Origin: Micrococcales bacterium 31B
GTDB lineage: Bacteria > Actinomycetota > Actinomycetes > Actinomycetales > Dermabacteraceae
Reading direction: 5' to 3'
DNA length: 64,000 nt
Assembly: GCA_022803075.1 (NCBI GenBank)
Contig: JAFFTF010000003.1
Span: forward strand, 100,037-164,036
How positions within the stretch are numbered: the stretch's first letter is position 1; every line of letters starts with the position of its first letter. Below, piece after piece: positions 46,203 to 55,691 of this stretch. Below the pieces are notes generated by a model. It ran no database searches, was not told the DNA's origin, and saw nothing but the letters and a program-made list of their open reading frames with translations. Both the position numbers and the translations under genes were made by a program.

Positions 46203-47498
46203 TTAGGCCGATTCGAGAATGGCGAGCACGCCCTGGCCGCCGGCTGCGCAGATGGAGACGAGGCCACGCTGCTTACGGCCCGTCTCGGCAGCGCGGGCCG
46301 AGAGGTCTTTGGCAAGGCTCGCGACGATGCGGCCGCCGGTCGCAGCGAAGGGGTGCCCTGCGGCGAGCGACGAGCCTCGCACGTTGAGCTTTTCGACGGG
46401 AACCACGCCGAGGGCCCCGTCGAGGCCGAGTCGTTCACGGCAGAACTCGGCGTCGGCCCAGGCCTTGACCGTGGTGGCGACGACGCCGGCGAAGGCTTCG
46501 TGAATCTCGAAGCGGTCAATGTCATCAAACGTGAGGCCATTGCGTTGCAGCAGCGGCGCCAGCCCGAAGATGGGCGCGGTCAGCAGCCCGTCGCGGCCCT
46601 GCACGAAGTCGACCGCCGCGTCGTGGGCGTCGACGAGGTAGGCAAGGGGGGCGAGATTGTGGGCATCTGCCCACTCGTCGCTCGCGAGGAGCACCGCACT
46701 CGCCCCGTCCGAGAGAGGGGTGGAATTTCCGGCGGTCATGGTCGCGGTTTCGCGCTTACCGAACACGGTTTTCAGGCCCGCGAGTTTTTCGACGCTGCTG
46801 TCGGGGCGGAGGTTCTCGTCACGGGCCAGGCCCAGGTATCCGGTCATGAGGTCGTCGAAGAAGCCGTCCTGGTAGGCCGCCGCGAGGTTGCGATGGCTGC
46901 GCACCGCAATCTCGTCTTGTTCCATGCGCGTGATGTTCCATGCGAGATTGGTGAGCGCCTGGTGCTGGCCCATGGACATGCCCGTGCGGGGTTCGCCGTT
47001 GTTGGGGGCGGCGGGGATCGCGTCTTGGGGGCGCAGGCCCGCCAGGGCCTTCAGCTTGCCCGCAGTGGTGCGCGCGCGTTGCGCGTCGAGCAGGGCGCGA
47101 CGGGCGCCCTCAGAGAGGGCGATCGGGGCGTCCGAGGCCGAATCGGAGCCGCCCGCGATGGCCGAGTCAATCATGCCGAGCTTGATCTTGTTGGCGCTGC
47201 CCACGATGGCTTCGAGGCCTGTTGCGCACGCGAGGGTGAGGTCGTGCGCAGGGGTACGCGGGTCCAGCGCACTGCCGAGCACCACCTCGCGGGTGAGGTT
47301 GAAGTCACGCGAGTGCTTGAGCACGGCGCCCGCGACGACTTCGCCGAGCAGTTCTCCGCTCAGCCCGAATCGTGCGATGAGACCGTCGAGTGCGGCGGTG
47401 AGCATGTCTTGGTTTCCGACGTGCGCGTATCGACCTCCGGCACGTGCGAAGGGGATCCTATTGCCGCCGAGAATGGCCGCTCGCTTGATGGTCATCAT
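46203..47498 (-). CDS. Acetyl-CoA C-acyltransferase (thiolase, FadA2/FadI-like)
   Basis: 431 residues. Nucleophilic Cys in LTLACATGLEAIV (~residue 88), His motif IHEAFAGVVAT, GHPFAATGGR, and the second catalytic Cys in VSICAAGGQGVLAI at the C-terminus. It could run thiolysis in beta-oxidation or condensation. AAAGGAC precedes the ATG pair. It is divergent from the TetR gene across a 128-bp gap that carries repeated operator-like sites. Confidence 0.92.
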   Translation of the reverse strand: MMTIKRAAILGGNRIPFARAGGRYAHVGNQDMLTAALDGLIARFGLSGELLGEVVAGAVLKHSRDFNLTREVVLGSALDPRTPAHDLTLACATGLEAIVGSANKIKLGMIDSAIAGGSDSASDAPIALSEGARRALLDAQRARTTAGKLKALAGLRPQDAIPAAPNNGEPRTGMSMGQHQALTNLAWNITRMEQDEIAVRSHRNLAAAYQDGFFDDLMTGYLGLARDENLRPDSSVEKLAGLKTVFGKRETATMTAGNSTPLSDGASAVLLASDEWADAHNLAPLAYLVDAHDAAVDFVQGRDGLLTAPIFGLAPLLQRNGLTFDDIDRFEIHEAFAGVVATTVKAWADAEFCRERLGLDGALGVVPVEKLNVRGSSLAAGHPFAATGGRIVASLAKDLSARAAETGRKQRGLVSICAAGGQGVLAILESA

Positions 47499-47595
47499 TG
47501 TCCTTTGGTGTGGGTCACGGGGTGGAGGCGGGTGCCGGGCCGCGCGACAGTTAATCCTCTATCGGATCCACCGTGCGCCGCCATTCGACATTACC

Positions 47596-47626
47596 GATAC
47601 CCAGCGTACCTGATACCCTTAGTATC
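47596..47626. promoter_or_regulatory. Tandem operator-like sites between thiolase and TetR genes
   Basis: Two related 15-mers: GATACCCAGCGTACC (47596-47610) and GATACCCTTAGTATC (47612-47626). The second is a 5-bp inverted repeat (GATAC / GTATC) that ends at the base before the tetR GTG and contains a -10-like TACCCT. Binding here would block tetR and probably the divergent thiolase operon. Confidence 0.5.
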
Positions 47627-48478
47627 GTGAACCCGAAACCAGCGCCTTCCCCCCTGGGCAGTGCCGTGGACGCCCCCGTGGGCAACCCCGCCGCTTATAG
47701 CAACCGGCCCGCCGCGAGCGCGATCGAAGCGCACCTCTCGGAGGCACTGACGCAAGATACCGACCCCGACGGCCGCAATTCCCGATGGGACGACCACCGC
47801 GCCCGCCGCCGGCGCCACTTGCTCAAGTCAGCTCGCCGGGCCATCCACGCCAATGGCAGCGCGACCTCTATGGACCACATCGCGGCGGCGGCCGGCACGT
47901 CAAAGTCGGTTATCTACCGCTACTTTGGCGATCGCCAGGGCCTCCAAATCGCCATCAGCCACGCCGTCGTCGACGAAACCTACTGGGCGCTGCGGCGAGC
48001 GGTGGACGCCGCCAGCGAGCCCCACACGGCGCTCTTTGCCATGGTGCAGGTGTACCTCTCTATGGTCGAACGCTCCCCCGAGGTGTATCGCTACGTCACC
48101 GATGCGGGCAGCGCCGACCCCCTCGTCGAACGTTTCACGCACATCGCAGCCGACCTGCTCTCCGGGCCCTTCGAGTCATTCTTCACTCCCCCTGAGGGCA
48201 CCGCGGTCACCGGGGCCACAGAGTCACCCCCGGCATCAACCACTGCCGGGTCGACCATCACGGCGGACGCCCTGGCCTGGTCCTCCGGCGCCATCGGGTT
48301 TATCCGCGGCAGCGGTGAATGGTGGCTGGGCACGCCACCGGAGCGACGCCCGCCGAGCCAAGAACTTGCCGAACGCATCACCGACTGGCTCTGGCACGGC
48401 TTCTCTCCACCCATCGATAGGCCTGCTCGGCCCCCGTCGACTCCAGCCCGCACCGCGACACCCACACCTTCACACTAA
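47627..48478 (+). CDS. TetR-family regulator of the fatty-acid cassette
   Basis: 283 residues. The TetR DNA-binding domain lies near 65-115 (SATSMDHIAAAAGTSKSVIYRYFGDRQGLQIAI), after a ~55-residue unconserved leader; the remainder is the helical ligand domain, with a Pro-rich tail. GTG 47627 is preferred: TACCCT ends seven nt upstream and there is no other ribosome site. It is followed after 11 nt by the acyl-CoA dehydrogenase and is divergent from the thiolase, so an acyl-CoA-responsive repressor is the simplest reading. Confidence 0.88.
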   Translation: MNPKPAPSPLGSAVDAPVGNPAAYSNRPAASAIEAHLSEALTQDTDPDGRNSRWDDHRARRRRHLLKSARRAIHANGSATSMDHIAAAAGTSKSVIYRYFGDRQGLQIAISHAVVDETYWALRRAVDAASEPHTALFAMVQVYLSMVERSPEVYRYVTDAGSADPLVERFTHIAADLLSGPFESFFTPPEGTAVTGATESPPASTTAGSTITADALAWSSGAIGFIRGSGEWWLGTPPERRPPSQELAERITDWLWHGFSPPIDRPARPPSTPARTATPTPSH

Positions 48479-48489
48479 GGAACCCCATC

Positions 48490-50646
48490 ATGCACTCCAC
48501 GAGCTCAAAGACTTCGGCCACCGCCTCGAGCGACCAGACGGCCTCGACCGACCAGACCGCCTCGAGCGACCAGACCCAGCCCGACCAGACCCAGCCCACG
48601 CCGGGACGCACCACACGAGCGTCCCAACCCCGCTTGGGCCCCGACGTTGCCGAGGCCATGTGGGGCGCCTGGGGCGACATACGTCGCGCCAGCCGCGAAC
48701 GCGCCGCCATGCCCGCCTTGCAAAAAATCGAGGGGCTCAGCATGGCCGAACACCGCGAGCGCTGCCTCGGGCAATTGAGCACGCTCGTCGAGATGGGTGC
48801 CGTGCAGCGCGCGTATCCGCAGCGATTCGGGGGCAGCGACGACCCGGGTGGCAATATCGCCGCCTTTGAAGAACTGGTCGCCGCCGATCCCTCCCTGCAG
48901 ATCAAATCGGGCGTGCAGTGGGGCCTGTTTGGGGCTGCCGTGCTGCACCTCGGCACCGAGGCCCATCATGAAAAGTGGCTGCCCGGCATCATGGACCTCT
49001 CGATTCCCGGCGCGTTCGCCATGACCGAGACGGGCCACGGCTCCGATGTCGCATCGATCGCCACGACCGCGACCTACGACCCGGCCAGTGAAGAGTTCGT
49101 GCTGCACACGCCGTTCCGCGGGGCCTGGAAGGATTACCTCGGCAACGCCGCCCTGCACGGCCGCGCCGCCACCGTGTTCGCCCACCTCATCACGGGTGGC
49201 GTCGATTACGGGGTGCACTGCTTTTATGTCCCCATCCGCGACGAGGCCGGGGCGTTCCTACCGGGCGTCGGCGGCGAGGACGACGGCCTGAAGGGCGGCC
49301 TCAATGGCATCGACAACGGGCGACTGCATTTCACGAACGTGCGCGTGCCCCGCACCAACTTGCTGAATCGCTACGGAGACGTGGCCCCCGACGGCACCTA
49401 CACCTCCCCCATTGCGAGCCCCGGCCGTCGCTTTTTCACGATGCTCTCCGCGCTCGTGCAGGGCCGGGTCTCGCTCGACGGCGCCTGCGTGGTGGCCTCC
49501 AAGATCGGCCTCTCAATCGCGACGCGCTACGCCACGGAGCGTCGGCAATTTACGGCGTCGAACCCTCACGAGGAAGTCCTGCTGCTGGACTACCAGACGC
49601 ACCAGCGCAGGCTCATCACGCGCATTGCCACGACGTACGCGATGCACTTCGCCCACGAAGAACTCCTCGGAGTCTTTGATGACGTTTTCAGCGGTCGCAA
49701 AGCCTCCGACCAAGACCAGCAGTACCTGGAGACCTACGCCGCCGCTCTCAAGCCTCTGAGCACGTGGCACGCACTCGATACGCTGCAAGAATGCCGCGAG
49801 GCATGCGGTGGCGCGGGTTTCCTCACTGAGAACCGCTTCACGTCGCTGCGTGCAGACCTCGACGTGTACGTCACCTTCGAAGGCGACAACCACGTGCTGC
49901 TGCAACTGGTGGCGAAGAGATTGCTGACCGATTACGCCAAGGAGTTCAGCACCGTCGACGTGTCAAGCATCGCGCGACTCGTCCTCGACAAGGCCAGCGA
50001 TGTGGCGCTCTACCGCACTCCCCTGGCTCGCATCACCCAGAATTTTTCGGACGCCGGGTCCACGGCTCGTTCGGTTATCAACCTTCGCGCGCCGGAAGAG
50101 CAGGAAGAACTGCTCAAAGACCGAGTCGATGCCATGGTGGCCCAAGCGGCGGCCGCACTCCGCCAGGCCCGCGGTCACGATAAGGCCCGCTCGGCGCAGA
50201 TCTTCAACGCCCATCAGACCCTGCTGATCGAGGCGGCTCGCGCTCACGCCGAGTTGCTGCAGTGGCAAGCCTTCACGCGAGGCCTCGCGCAACTCACCGA
50301 CCCGGGCAGCATCGAGGTGCTGACGTGGGTGCGTGACCTGTTCGGCCTGAGCCTGATTGAGAAGCATCTCTCGTGGTATTTGATGCACAACCGCATCACC
50401 CCCCAGCGCGGCCGCGCCCTCGTGGGGTACATCAATCGCCTGCTGACGCGCCTGCGTCCGCACGCTCGTGACCTGGTCGACGCCTGGGGCTATGGAGACG
50501 ACCTGACCCGCGCCAAGATTTCGTCGGGCGCCGAGGCTAAGCGCCAAGACGAGGCCCGCGACTACTTTCGTGCACAGCGCGCGAGCGGCACTGCCCCACG
50601 CACCCAGGAGGCGCCGCGTAAGAATCGCGCAGGGCGCGGGGAGTAG
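48490..50646 (+). CDS. Acyl-CoA dehydrogenase / oxidase family protein
   Basis: 718-residue FAD flavoprotein. FAD/substrate loop AFAMTETGHGSDVASI, catalytic Glu in DVYVTFEGDNHVLLQL and CREACGGAGFLTENRF are present; the long C-terminal domain (~520-680) is of the acyl-CoA oxidase type. The first ~40 residues are a Ser/Thr/Gln-rich tail with DQT repeats. AAGGAA precedes the ATG. It forms an operon with tetR and should make the enoyl-CoA used by the MaoC, FabG4-like and thiolase proteins. Confidence 0.92.
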   Translation: MHSTSSKTSATASSDQTASTDQTASSDQTQPDQTQPTPGRTTRASQPRLGPDVAEAMWGAWGDIRRASRERAAMPALQKIEGLSMAEHRERCLGQLSTLVEMGAVQRAYPQRFGGSDDPGGNIAAFEELVAADPSLQIKSGVQWGLFGAAVLHLGTEAHHEKWLPGIMDLSIPGAFAMTETGHGSDVASIATTATYDPASEEFVLHTPFRGAWKDYLGNAALHGRAATVFAHLITGGVDYGVHCFYVPIRDEAGAFLPGVGGEDDGLKGGLNGIDNGRLHFTNVRVPRTNLLNRYGDVAPDGTYTSPIASPGRRFFTMLSALVQGRVSLDGACVVASKIGLSIATRYATERRQFTASNPHEEVLLLDYQTHQRRLITRIATTYAMHFAHEELLGVFDDVFSGRKASDQDQQYLETYAAALKPLSTWHALDTLQECREACGGAGFLTENRFTSLRADLDVYVTFEGDNHVLLQLVAKRLLTDYAKEFSTVDVSSIARLVLDKASDVALYRTPLARITQNFSDAGSTARSVINLRAPEEQEELLKDRVDAMVAQAAAALRQARGHDKARSAQIFNAHQTLLIEAARAHAELLQWQAFTRGLAQLTDPGSIEVLTWVRDLFGLSLIEKHLSWYLMHNRITPQRGRALVGYINRLLTRLRPHARDLVDAWGYGDDLTRAKISSGAEAKRQDEARDYFRAQRASGTAPRTQEAPRKNRAGRGE
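48525..48597. repeat. Short tandem repeats encoding DQTAS/DQTQP
   Basis: Units of 18 bp (CTCGAGCGACCAGACGGC and variants) then 15 bp (CCCGACCAGACCCAG) at the 5' end of the acyl-CoA dehydrogenase gene, giving five DQT motifs. Confidence 0.85.
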
Positions 50647-50698
50647 GGAAGGCGCGGGGTGGGCACGCGGTAACGCACGAGACTGGCTAATCGCCGTG

Positions 50699-50747
50699 CC
50701 CCGGGGGCCAGTAACCTAGGACTGCATCTTGCTGGCCTACCCCCGGG
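50699..50747 (+). promoter_or_regulatory. Inverted repeat upstream of purL
   Basis: CCCGGGGG-CCAG (50700-50711) pairs with CTGG-CCTA-CCCCCGGG (50732-50747, four-nt bulge). It encloses a TAACCT -10-like hexamer (50712-50717) and the right arm includes the only purine-rich stretch before the ATG, so it is either a DNA operator or a leader hairpin over the ribosome site. Confidence 0.45.
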
Positions 50748-50756
50748 ATATTCACG

Positions 50757-53093
50757 ATGACCTCGTCCACCCCCGCCGTACGTTCCACCGTAGACACCGT
50801 CGCGCGCGCGACCACTGAGCCGGACACGCAGCAGCCGTGGTCGGAACTCGGTCTCAAGCCCGACGAATACCAGTCGATCAAGGACATCCTGGGGCGACGC
50901 CCCACGAGCGCCGAACTCGCCATGTATTCGGTGATGTGGTCGGAACACTGCTCGTATAAGTCCTCCAAGGTGCACCTGCGCCAGTTTGGCGACAAGACCA
51001 CGCCCGAGATGCGTGAGAAGTTGCTCGTGGGCATCGGGGAGAACGCCGGCGTCGTTGACATCGGCGACGGCTGGGCTGTGACCTTCAAGGTCGAATCGCA
51101 CAATCACCCCTCGTTCGTGGAGCCCTACCAGGGCGCTGCGACGGGCGTCGGCGGCATTGTGCGCGACATTATCTCGATGGGCGCGCGGCCCGTAGCGGTC
51201 ATGGACCAACTGCGATTCGGCGACGTGTCGCACCCGGACACGGCGCGCGTCGTGCATGGCGTGGTGGCGGGAGTGGGCGGATACGGCAATTGCCTCGGCC
51301 TGCCCAACATCGGTGGCGAGGTCGTCTTTGACTCGTGCTACCAGGGTAACCCTCTCGTGAATGCGCTGAGCGTCGGCGTCATGCGGCACGAGGACATCCA
51401 CCTGGCGAACGCGTCAGGTTCGGGCAACCTCGTGATCCTGTTTGGCGCCCGCACGGGCGGCGACGGCATCGGCGGCGTCTCCGTGCTGGCCTCCGAAACG
51501 TTTGACGAGGGCGGGCCCACGAAGCGTCCGAGCGTGCAGGTGGGCGACCCGTTTGCCGAGAAGCTGCTGATCGAATGCTGTCTCGAATTGTTCGCCGCCA
51601 AGGTGGTCGCGGGCATCCAAGACCTCGGCGGTGCTGGGCTCTCGTGCGCCACGAGCGAGCTCGCATCGAACGGAGACGGTGGCATGCTGATTCACCTCGA
51701 TCGCGTGCCCCTGCGCGACTCGACGTTGTCGCCCGAAGAGATACTGATGAGCGAATCGCAAGAGCGCATGATGGCAGTGGTTGAGCCCGCGAAGCTCGAC
51801 GCGTTCCTCGCGATCACGACTAAGTGGGACATCGAGGCCGCCGTGCTCGGCGAGGTGACCGAGACCGGACGCCTCGAAATTCAGTGGCACGGCGACACGG
51901 TTGTGGACGTGCCACCGCGTACGGTGGCCCACGACGGACCCGTCTACAATCGCCCCTTTGCTCGACCGGATTGGCAGGACGCCCTGCAGGCCGACACCGC
52001 CGAAGCGCTCGCGCGACCCAGCACCAGCGCCGACATCGCGACGCAGGTGATGGCCCTCGTGGCGTCGCCCAACCTGGCCTCGGCAGCGTGGATCACCGAT
52101 CAATACGACCGTTATGTGATGGGCAATACCGCACTTGCCACTCCCGATGACGCGGGCATCATCCGCGTCGATGAGGCCACCGGCCTGGGCGTTGCCATCT
52201 CCACCGATGCCAACGGTCGCTTCGCGAAGTTGGACCCGTACGCGGGCGCTCAACTGGCGCTCGCGGAGGCCTACCGCAATGTCGCCACCACGGGCGCAGT
52301 ACCTCTCGCGGTGACCGACTGCCTTAACTTTGGCTCCCCCGAGGACCCGGGGCCCATGTGGCAGTTCGAGCGGGCCGTCACGGGCCTCGCAGACGCCTGC
52401 CAGGTGCTCGGCATCCCCGTCACCGGCGGCAACGTCTCGCTTTACAACGGCACCGGCGAACCGGGAAAGATCGACAGTTCGATTCACCCCACCCCCGTCG
52501 TGGGTGTGCTCGGCGTGCTCGACGACGTCGCCCGTCGCACGGTCTCCGGCTGGCGCGAGGGCGGCCTCGCCATCTATCTGCTCGGCACGACCCGCACCGA
52601 ACTGAGCGGCTCGGCGTGGGCCGAGGTGGTGCACTGTCACCTCGGCGGCCTGCCCCCGCAGGTGGATCTCGAGGCGGAGCGACTGCTCGGCGAAATCTTG
52701 GTCAACGCGTCCCGCGATGGCATGATCGACGCGGCGCACGACCTCTCCGAGGGCGGCCTCGTGCAGAGCGTCATCGAGTCGAGCCTGCGCTTCGGCGTGG
52801 GCGCCCGCATTCACCTGGGTGAGGTCTGCGACCGCGATGGCATCGACCTCGCGACGGCCCTGTTCAGCGAATCCGCCGCGCGTGCCATCGTGGCTGTACC
52901 GCGTAGCGAAGAGGTTCGCTTCAATGACATGTGCACCGCTCGCCAGCAACCGTACGTGCGTATTGGCATGACGGATACGGGCCACGCGGCTGGCGGCGAG
53001 GCCCCCGCGGTGATCGTGAACGATGACATCGTGCTGGCCCTGGCCGACCTGAAGCAGGCCAGTGAGGCGACGTTGCCGTCCTATTTCGGTTAA
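50757..53093 (+). CDS. purL: Phosphoribosylformylglycinamidine synthase subunit PurL
   Basis: 778-residue small-type PurL that works with PurS and PurQ to convert FGAR to FGAM. Conserved [64 protein letters not shown] and [13 protein letters not shown] are all present. Its separation from purSQ by the fatty-acid cassette is unusual. ATG 50757 follows GGGA in a hairpin arm. Confidence 0.97.
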   Translation: MTSSTPAVRSTVDTVARATTEPDTQQPWSELGLKPDEYQSIKDILGRRPTSAELAMYSVMWSEHCSYKSSKVHLRQFGDKTTPEMREKLLVGIGENAGVVDIGDGWAVTFKVESHNHPSFVEPYQGAATGVGGIVRDIISMGARPVAVMDQLRFGDVSHPDTARVVHGVVAGVGGYGNCLGLPNIGGEVVFDSCYQGNPLVNALSVGVMRHEDIHLANASGSGNLVILFGARTGGDGIGGVSVLASETFDEGGPTKRPSVQVGDPFAEKLLIECCLELFAAKVVAGIQDLGGAGLSCATSELASNGDGGMLIHLDRVPLRDSTLSPEEILMSESQERMMAVVEPAKLDAFLAITTKWDIEAAVLGEVTETGRLEIQWHGDTVVDVPPRTVAHDGPVYNRPFARPDWQDALQADTAEALARPSTSADIATQVMALVASPNLASAAWITDQYDRYVMGNTALATPDDAGIIRVDEATGLGVAISTDANGRFAKLDPYAGAQLALAEAYRNVATTGAVPLAVTDCLNFGSPEDPGPMWQFERAVTGLADACQVLGIPVTGGNVSLYNGTGEPGKIDSSIHPTPVVGVLGVLDDVARRTVSGWREGGLAIYLLGTTRTELSGSAWAEVVHCHLGGLPPQVDLEAERLLGEILVNASRDGMIDAAHDLSEGGLVQSVIESSLRFGVGARIHLGEVCDRDGIDLATALFSESAARAIVAVPRSEEVRFNDMCTARQQPYVRIGMTDTGHAAGGEAPAVIVNDDIVLALADLKQASEATLPSYFG

Positions 53094-53112
53094 GCGTCAC
53101 AAGCGACATCCT

Positions 53113-53143
53113 GGGGCCGCCTGCGCACAGCGTGGGCGGCCCC
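53113..53143 (+). terminator. Terminator of purL
   Basis: Perfect 9-bp stem GGGGCCGCC / GGCGGCCCC with a 13-nt loop, 20 nt after the purL stop. Confidence 0.7.
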
Positions 53144-53322
53144 CGTCGCATGTGCGGTGACTGCGGGCCCCCTAGAGGACACCGGAGCCAACGGGGCGCG
53201 GCCTGCCAGCGCGTGGACGCCGCGTCCGGCCCGAATCACCGCGGCGAGTGATTCATGTGCCCAGACGCGCCGCAGCGGCCGCCCCCCGACATTTGGGAGA
53301 CGGCCGCTGGTTGGGCGAATGG

Positions 53323-55425
53323 CTAGACCACGCGGGGCGCGGGGCTGCCCGCGGCCCTCCATTCGTTGTAGGTGATCTTGCGGCGGATGCCGACGCCCGG
53401 CACCACCCAGTACACGTCGGCCGACGAGGCTGACTTTTCGAAGTACTGGCCGGGCATAGCCGACCGTACCTGCGGCGTGGGGCGGCCCAGGGCGTCCCAC
53501 TGGGCACTCGAAAGTTTCTTTCCGGAGAAGCCGCTGAGGTTGGTCAGTTGCACCACCTCGGGAGCCCACGACACCTTGACGATGCCCTCGTTGGAGGCGT
53601 TGTTGTAGGCGCGGAACCCCATGGCCTTCCACTCGTCCCACGTGAGCTTGTGGTAGCGGCCATTGAGGATGGCGAAGATTTCGCTGCCGGTGCCGTACTT
53701 CTTCAGCACCGTGCCCTTGATCCACCCTGCAATCGAGGGCTTGGGCGAGCCCACCGAGACCCACTTATCGTAGGTCAGTCGCTCCCACGACCACTTGGAT
53801 TCATCGGTGCTGCCATTGAAGTTGACCGCGTAGATGTCCGGCGACCACGAGTACTTGCAGAAGTACACGCCCGGCGGCACCGAACCCGTGCCGCCGCCAG
53901 AGGAGGGCCCGAAGTTCAGGTTGACGCCTGCCGGCATGGTGTACGAGATCTGCGCGCCGTTCTCGCCGTATACGATCGGCTTGTTGCCACTCGTGTGCAC
54001 GATCTTCGCGCCACCGCTGAACAGCGTCGTGCGGGTGCTACCCGATTGGGTTTCGATCTGGTACACGAATCCCAAAACGTTGCTGCCGCCCGCCGCCACG
54101 TAGGCGTGGTAGCTGGCCGTCTTCATGTTGGCCGCGTACGCGTTGATGTTGGTGCGCATGCCCGCGAGGAGCGGGTACGCACGATCACCCGGGCAGGACG
54201 TGTAGATGAGGTCGCGGTGACCGACAAAGCGCTTGAAGTTGTTGTAGACACCGGCGGGCCATTTGTCGCTCACGGTCGGAGCGTACGAGGTCGTGCCGTT
54301 GACGTCGAAGTGGTAGTAGCCACCCGACTTCCAGCCTACCCAGCGCGTGATCGATGCGATCATCGCGTCCGACGGAGAGATGCTGGTGAACGAACCCAAC
54401 ATGCACACGCCGGCCGTGTTGGAGTTGAAACCGTAGGCGTGACCGCCGTTGGGGTTTCGATTCAGGCCACCGTAGCGGCCCTCGTAGAGGTTGCCATACT
54501 TGTCGGCCACCACGTTGTATCCGATGTCGCCCCAGCCCAGGGTGACCGCGTGATAGTAGTAAATGCCGCGCACCTGCGAGGCTGCCTGAGACGACGTGTA
54601 GGAGTTCGTGCCCTCGGCATGGTGCAGCGCGACCAGCTGGTTGGTCGAACCGTATGTCGGGCTCCAGCTGCGCAGGCTTTCGTCGCAGCCCCAGCTGGCT
54701 CGGCTGATGACGGCAGGCATGTCATAGGCCGCCTGCGTGGAGGCCGCGGTCGCCTGCACGACACCGTCGTCGGCCGTTTCGGGCGAGTGAATGGTCACCA
54801 GCGAAATGCTGTCGGTGACGTCCTTGCCGTTGCGCAGCGCGCGGATGTCAACGGCCTGCGCGTCACCGATCCACGCGGGCTCGGTGCCGTTCACCGGCTT
54901 GGTGTCTGGGCCCGCCACGTTGGCTAGTGGCAGCCACTCCGACCAACTTCCGTCGGGGTTCTGCGAGCGCATCGCGACGAGGTCCGGCTTCGCGCCCGTC
55001 CAGGTCGCGGCAACCAGATTGGACTCACCGACCGAAACGCGACGGGCCCCCACCGCGCGCACCTGATCGAGGGAAGTCTTGATGCGGGGGTCAGTGAGCT
55101 GCCCCTCCTTGAGTTGCACCCTCGCGTTACCCGCGAGCGTGCCGGCGAAGTCGAGATCGTCGGTCTCAGTCGTGTTGGCTTGCGCGCCCGTGATGGCGGG
55201 GGCGCTTGCCAGTCGAACCTTGGTCGAGGTTGTCGTCTTCGGTCGTGCCGATGCGCCCGAGCCTCCGGACGCGGCCGCCAGCGTTGCGCTGGACTGTGTG
55301 CCGGACGCCACCGCGGCCGATTTGGCTGCGTTTGCGATGGCAGTTGCGACTCCGGCTGTTCCGAGTGCCGCCGTGAGAATCACTCCGTGCGCTTGGCGGC
55401 GCGTGAGAGTTCGCTTCTGGCTCAT
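53323..55425 (-). CDS. Secreted PGRP-type N-acetylmuramoyl-L-alanine amidase with C-terminal repeats
   Basis: 700 residues. A Tat-like signal (LTRRQAHGVILTAALGTAGV) is followed by a ~150-residue Ala/Thr-rich region and a domain shared with actinobacterial amidases. The PGRP/amidase_2 domain spans ~235-425: SRASWGCDES, H268-H269 (ALHHAEG), GWGDIGYNVVADKYGNLYEG, H403 (VGHRD) and C411 (SCPGD), so the zinc site is intact. Four C-terminal repeats of ~44 residues have Trp at 555, 599, 643 and 689, each followed by a G-x-P-x-P-like turn; they probably bind the cell wall. GGGG precedes ATG 55425. Predicted cell-wall hydrolase. Confidence 0.9.
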   Translation of the reverse strand: MSQKRTLTRRQAHGVILTAALGTAGVATAIANAAKSAAVASGTQSSATLAAASGGSGASARPKTTTSTKVRLASAPAITGAQANTTETDDLDFAGTLAGNARVQLKEGQLTDPRIKTSLDQVRAVGARRVSVGESNLVAATWTGAKPDLVAMRSQNPDGSWSEWLPLANVAGPDTKPVNGTEPAWIGDAQAVDIRALRNGKDVTDSISLVTIHSPETADDGVVQATAASTQAAYDMPAVISRASWGCDESLRSWSPTYGSTNQLVALHHAEGTNSYTSSQAASQVRGIYYYHAVTLGWGDIGYNVVADKYGNLYEGRYGGLNRNPNGGHAYGFNSNTAGVCMLGSFTSISPSDAMIASITRWVGWKSGGYYHFDVNGTTSYAPTVSDKWPAGVYNNFKRFVGHRDLIYTSCPGDRAYPLLAGMRTNINAYAANMKTASYHAYVAAGGSNVLGFVYQIETQSGSTRTTLFSGGAKIVHTSGNKPIVYGENGAQISYTMPAGVNLNFGPSSGGGTGSVPPGVYFCKYSWSPDIYAVNFNGSTDESKWSWERLTYDKWVSVGSPKPSIAGWIKGTVLKKYGTGSEIFAILNGRYHKLTWDEWKAMGFRAYNNASNEGIVKVSWAPEVVQLTNLSGFSGKKLSSAQWDALGRPTPQVRSAMPGQYFEKSASSADVYWVVPGVGIRRKITYNEWRAAGSPAPRVV

Positions 55426-55691
55426 GGATATACCCCATACATGCTCTGGTTTCACCGGCTAGCGCCGGTGCGGGAAGAAAAGCGTGTCAAGCATCCACGA
55501 TTCCGTTGCCGGATCCCCGCGTGTTGCCAACACGATTGTCACGCTCAGTAATCTACTGACCCGTCACATGTGCCGCAACCGCAACTCTCGAGCGCGAAAC
55601 CGTAGTAGCGAAGATGGTTCGACTTCGTAATTTATATCGCGCCTTTTGGAAAACAGCGCTAATTATTCACACTTCGATCGAAAACGGGAAG

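Noticed and set aside
51414-52985. 523-codon frame antisense to purL
   Set aside because: It is a shadow of purL, which is fully supported by motifs.
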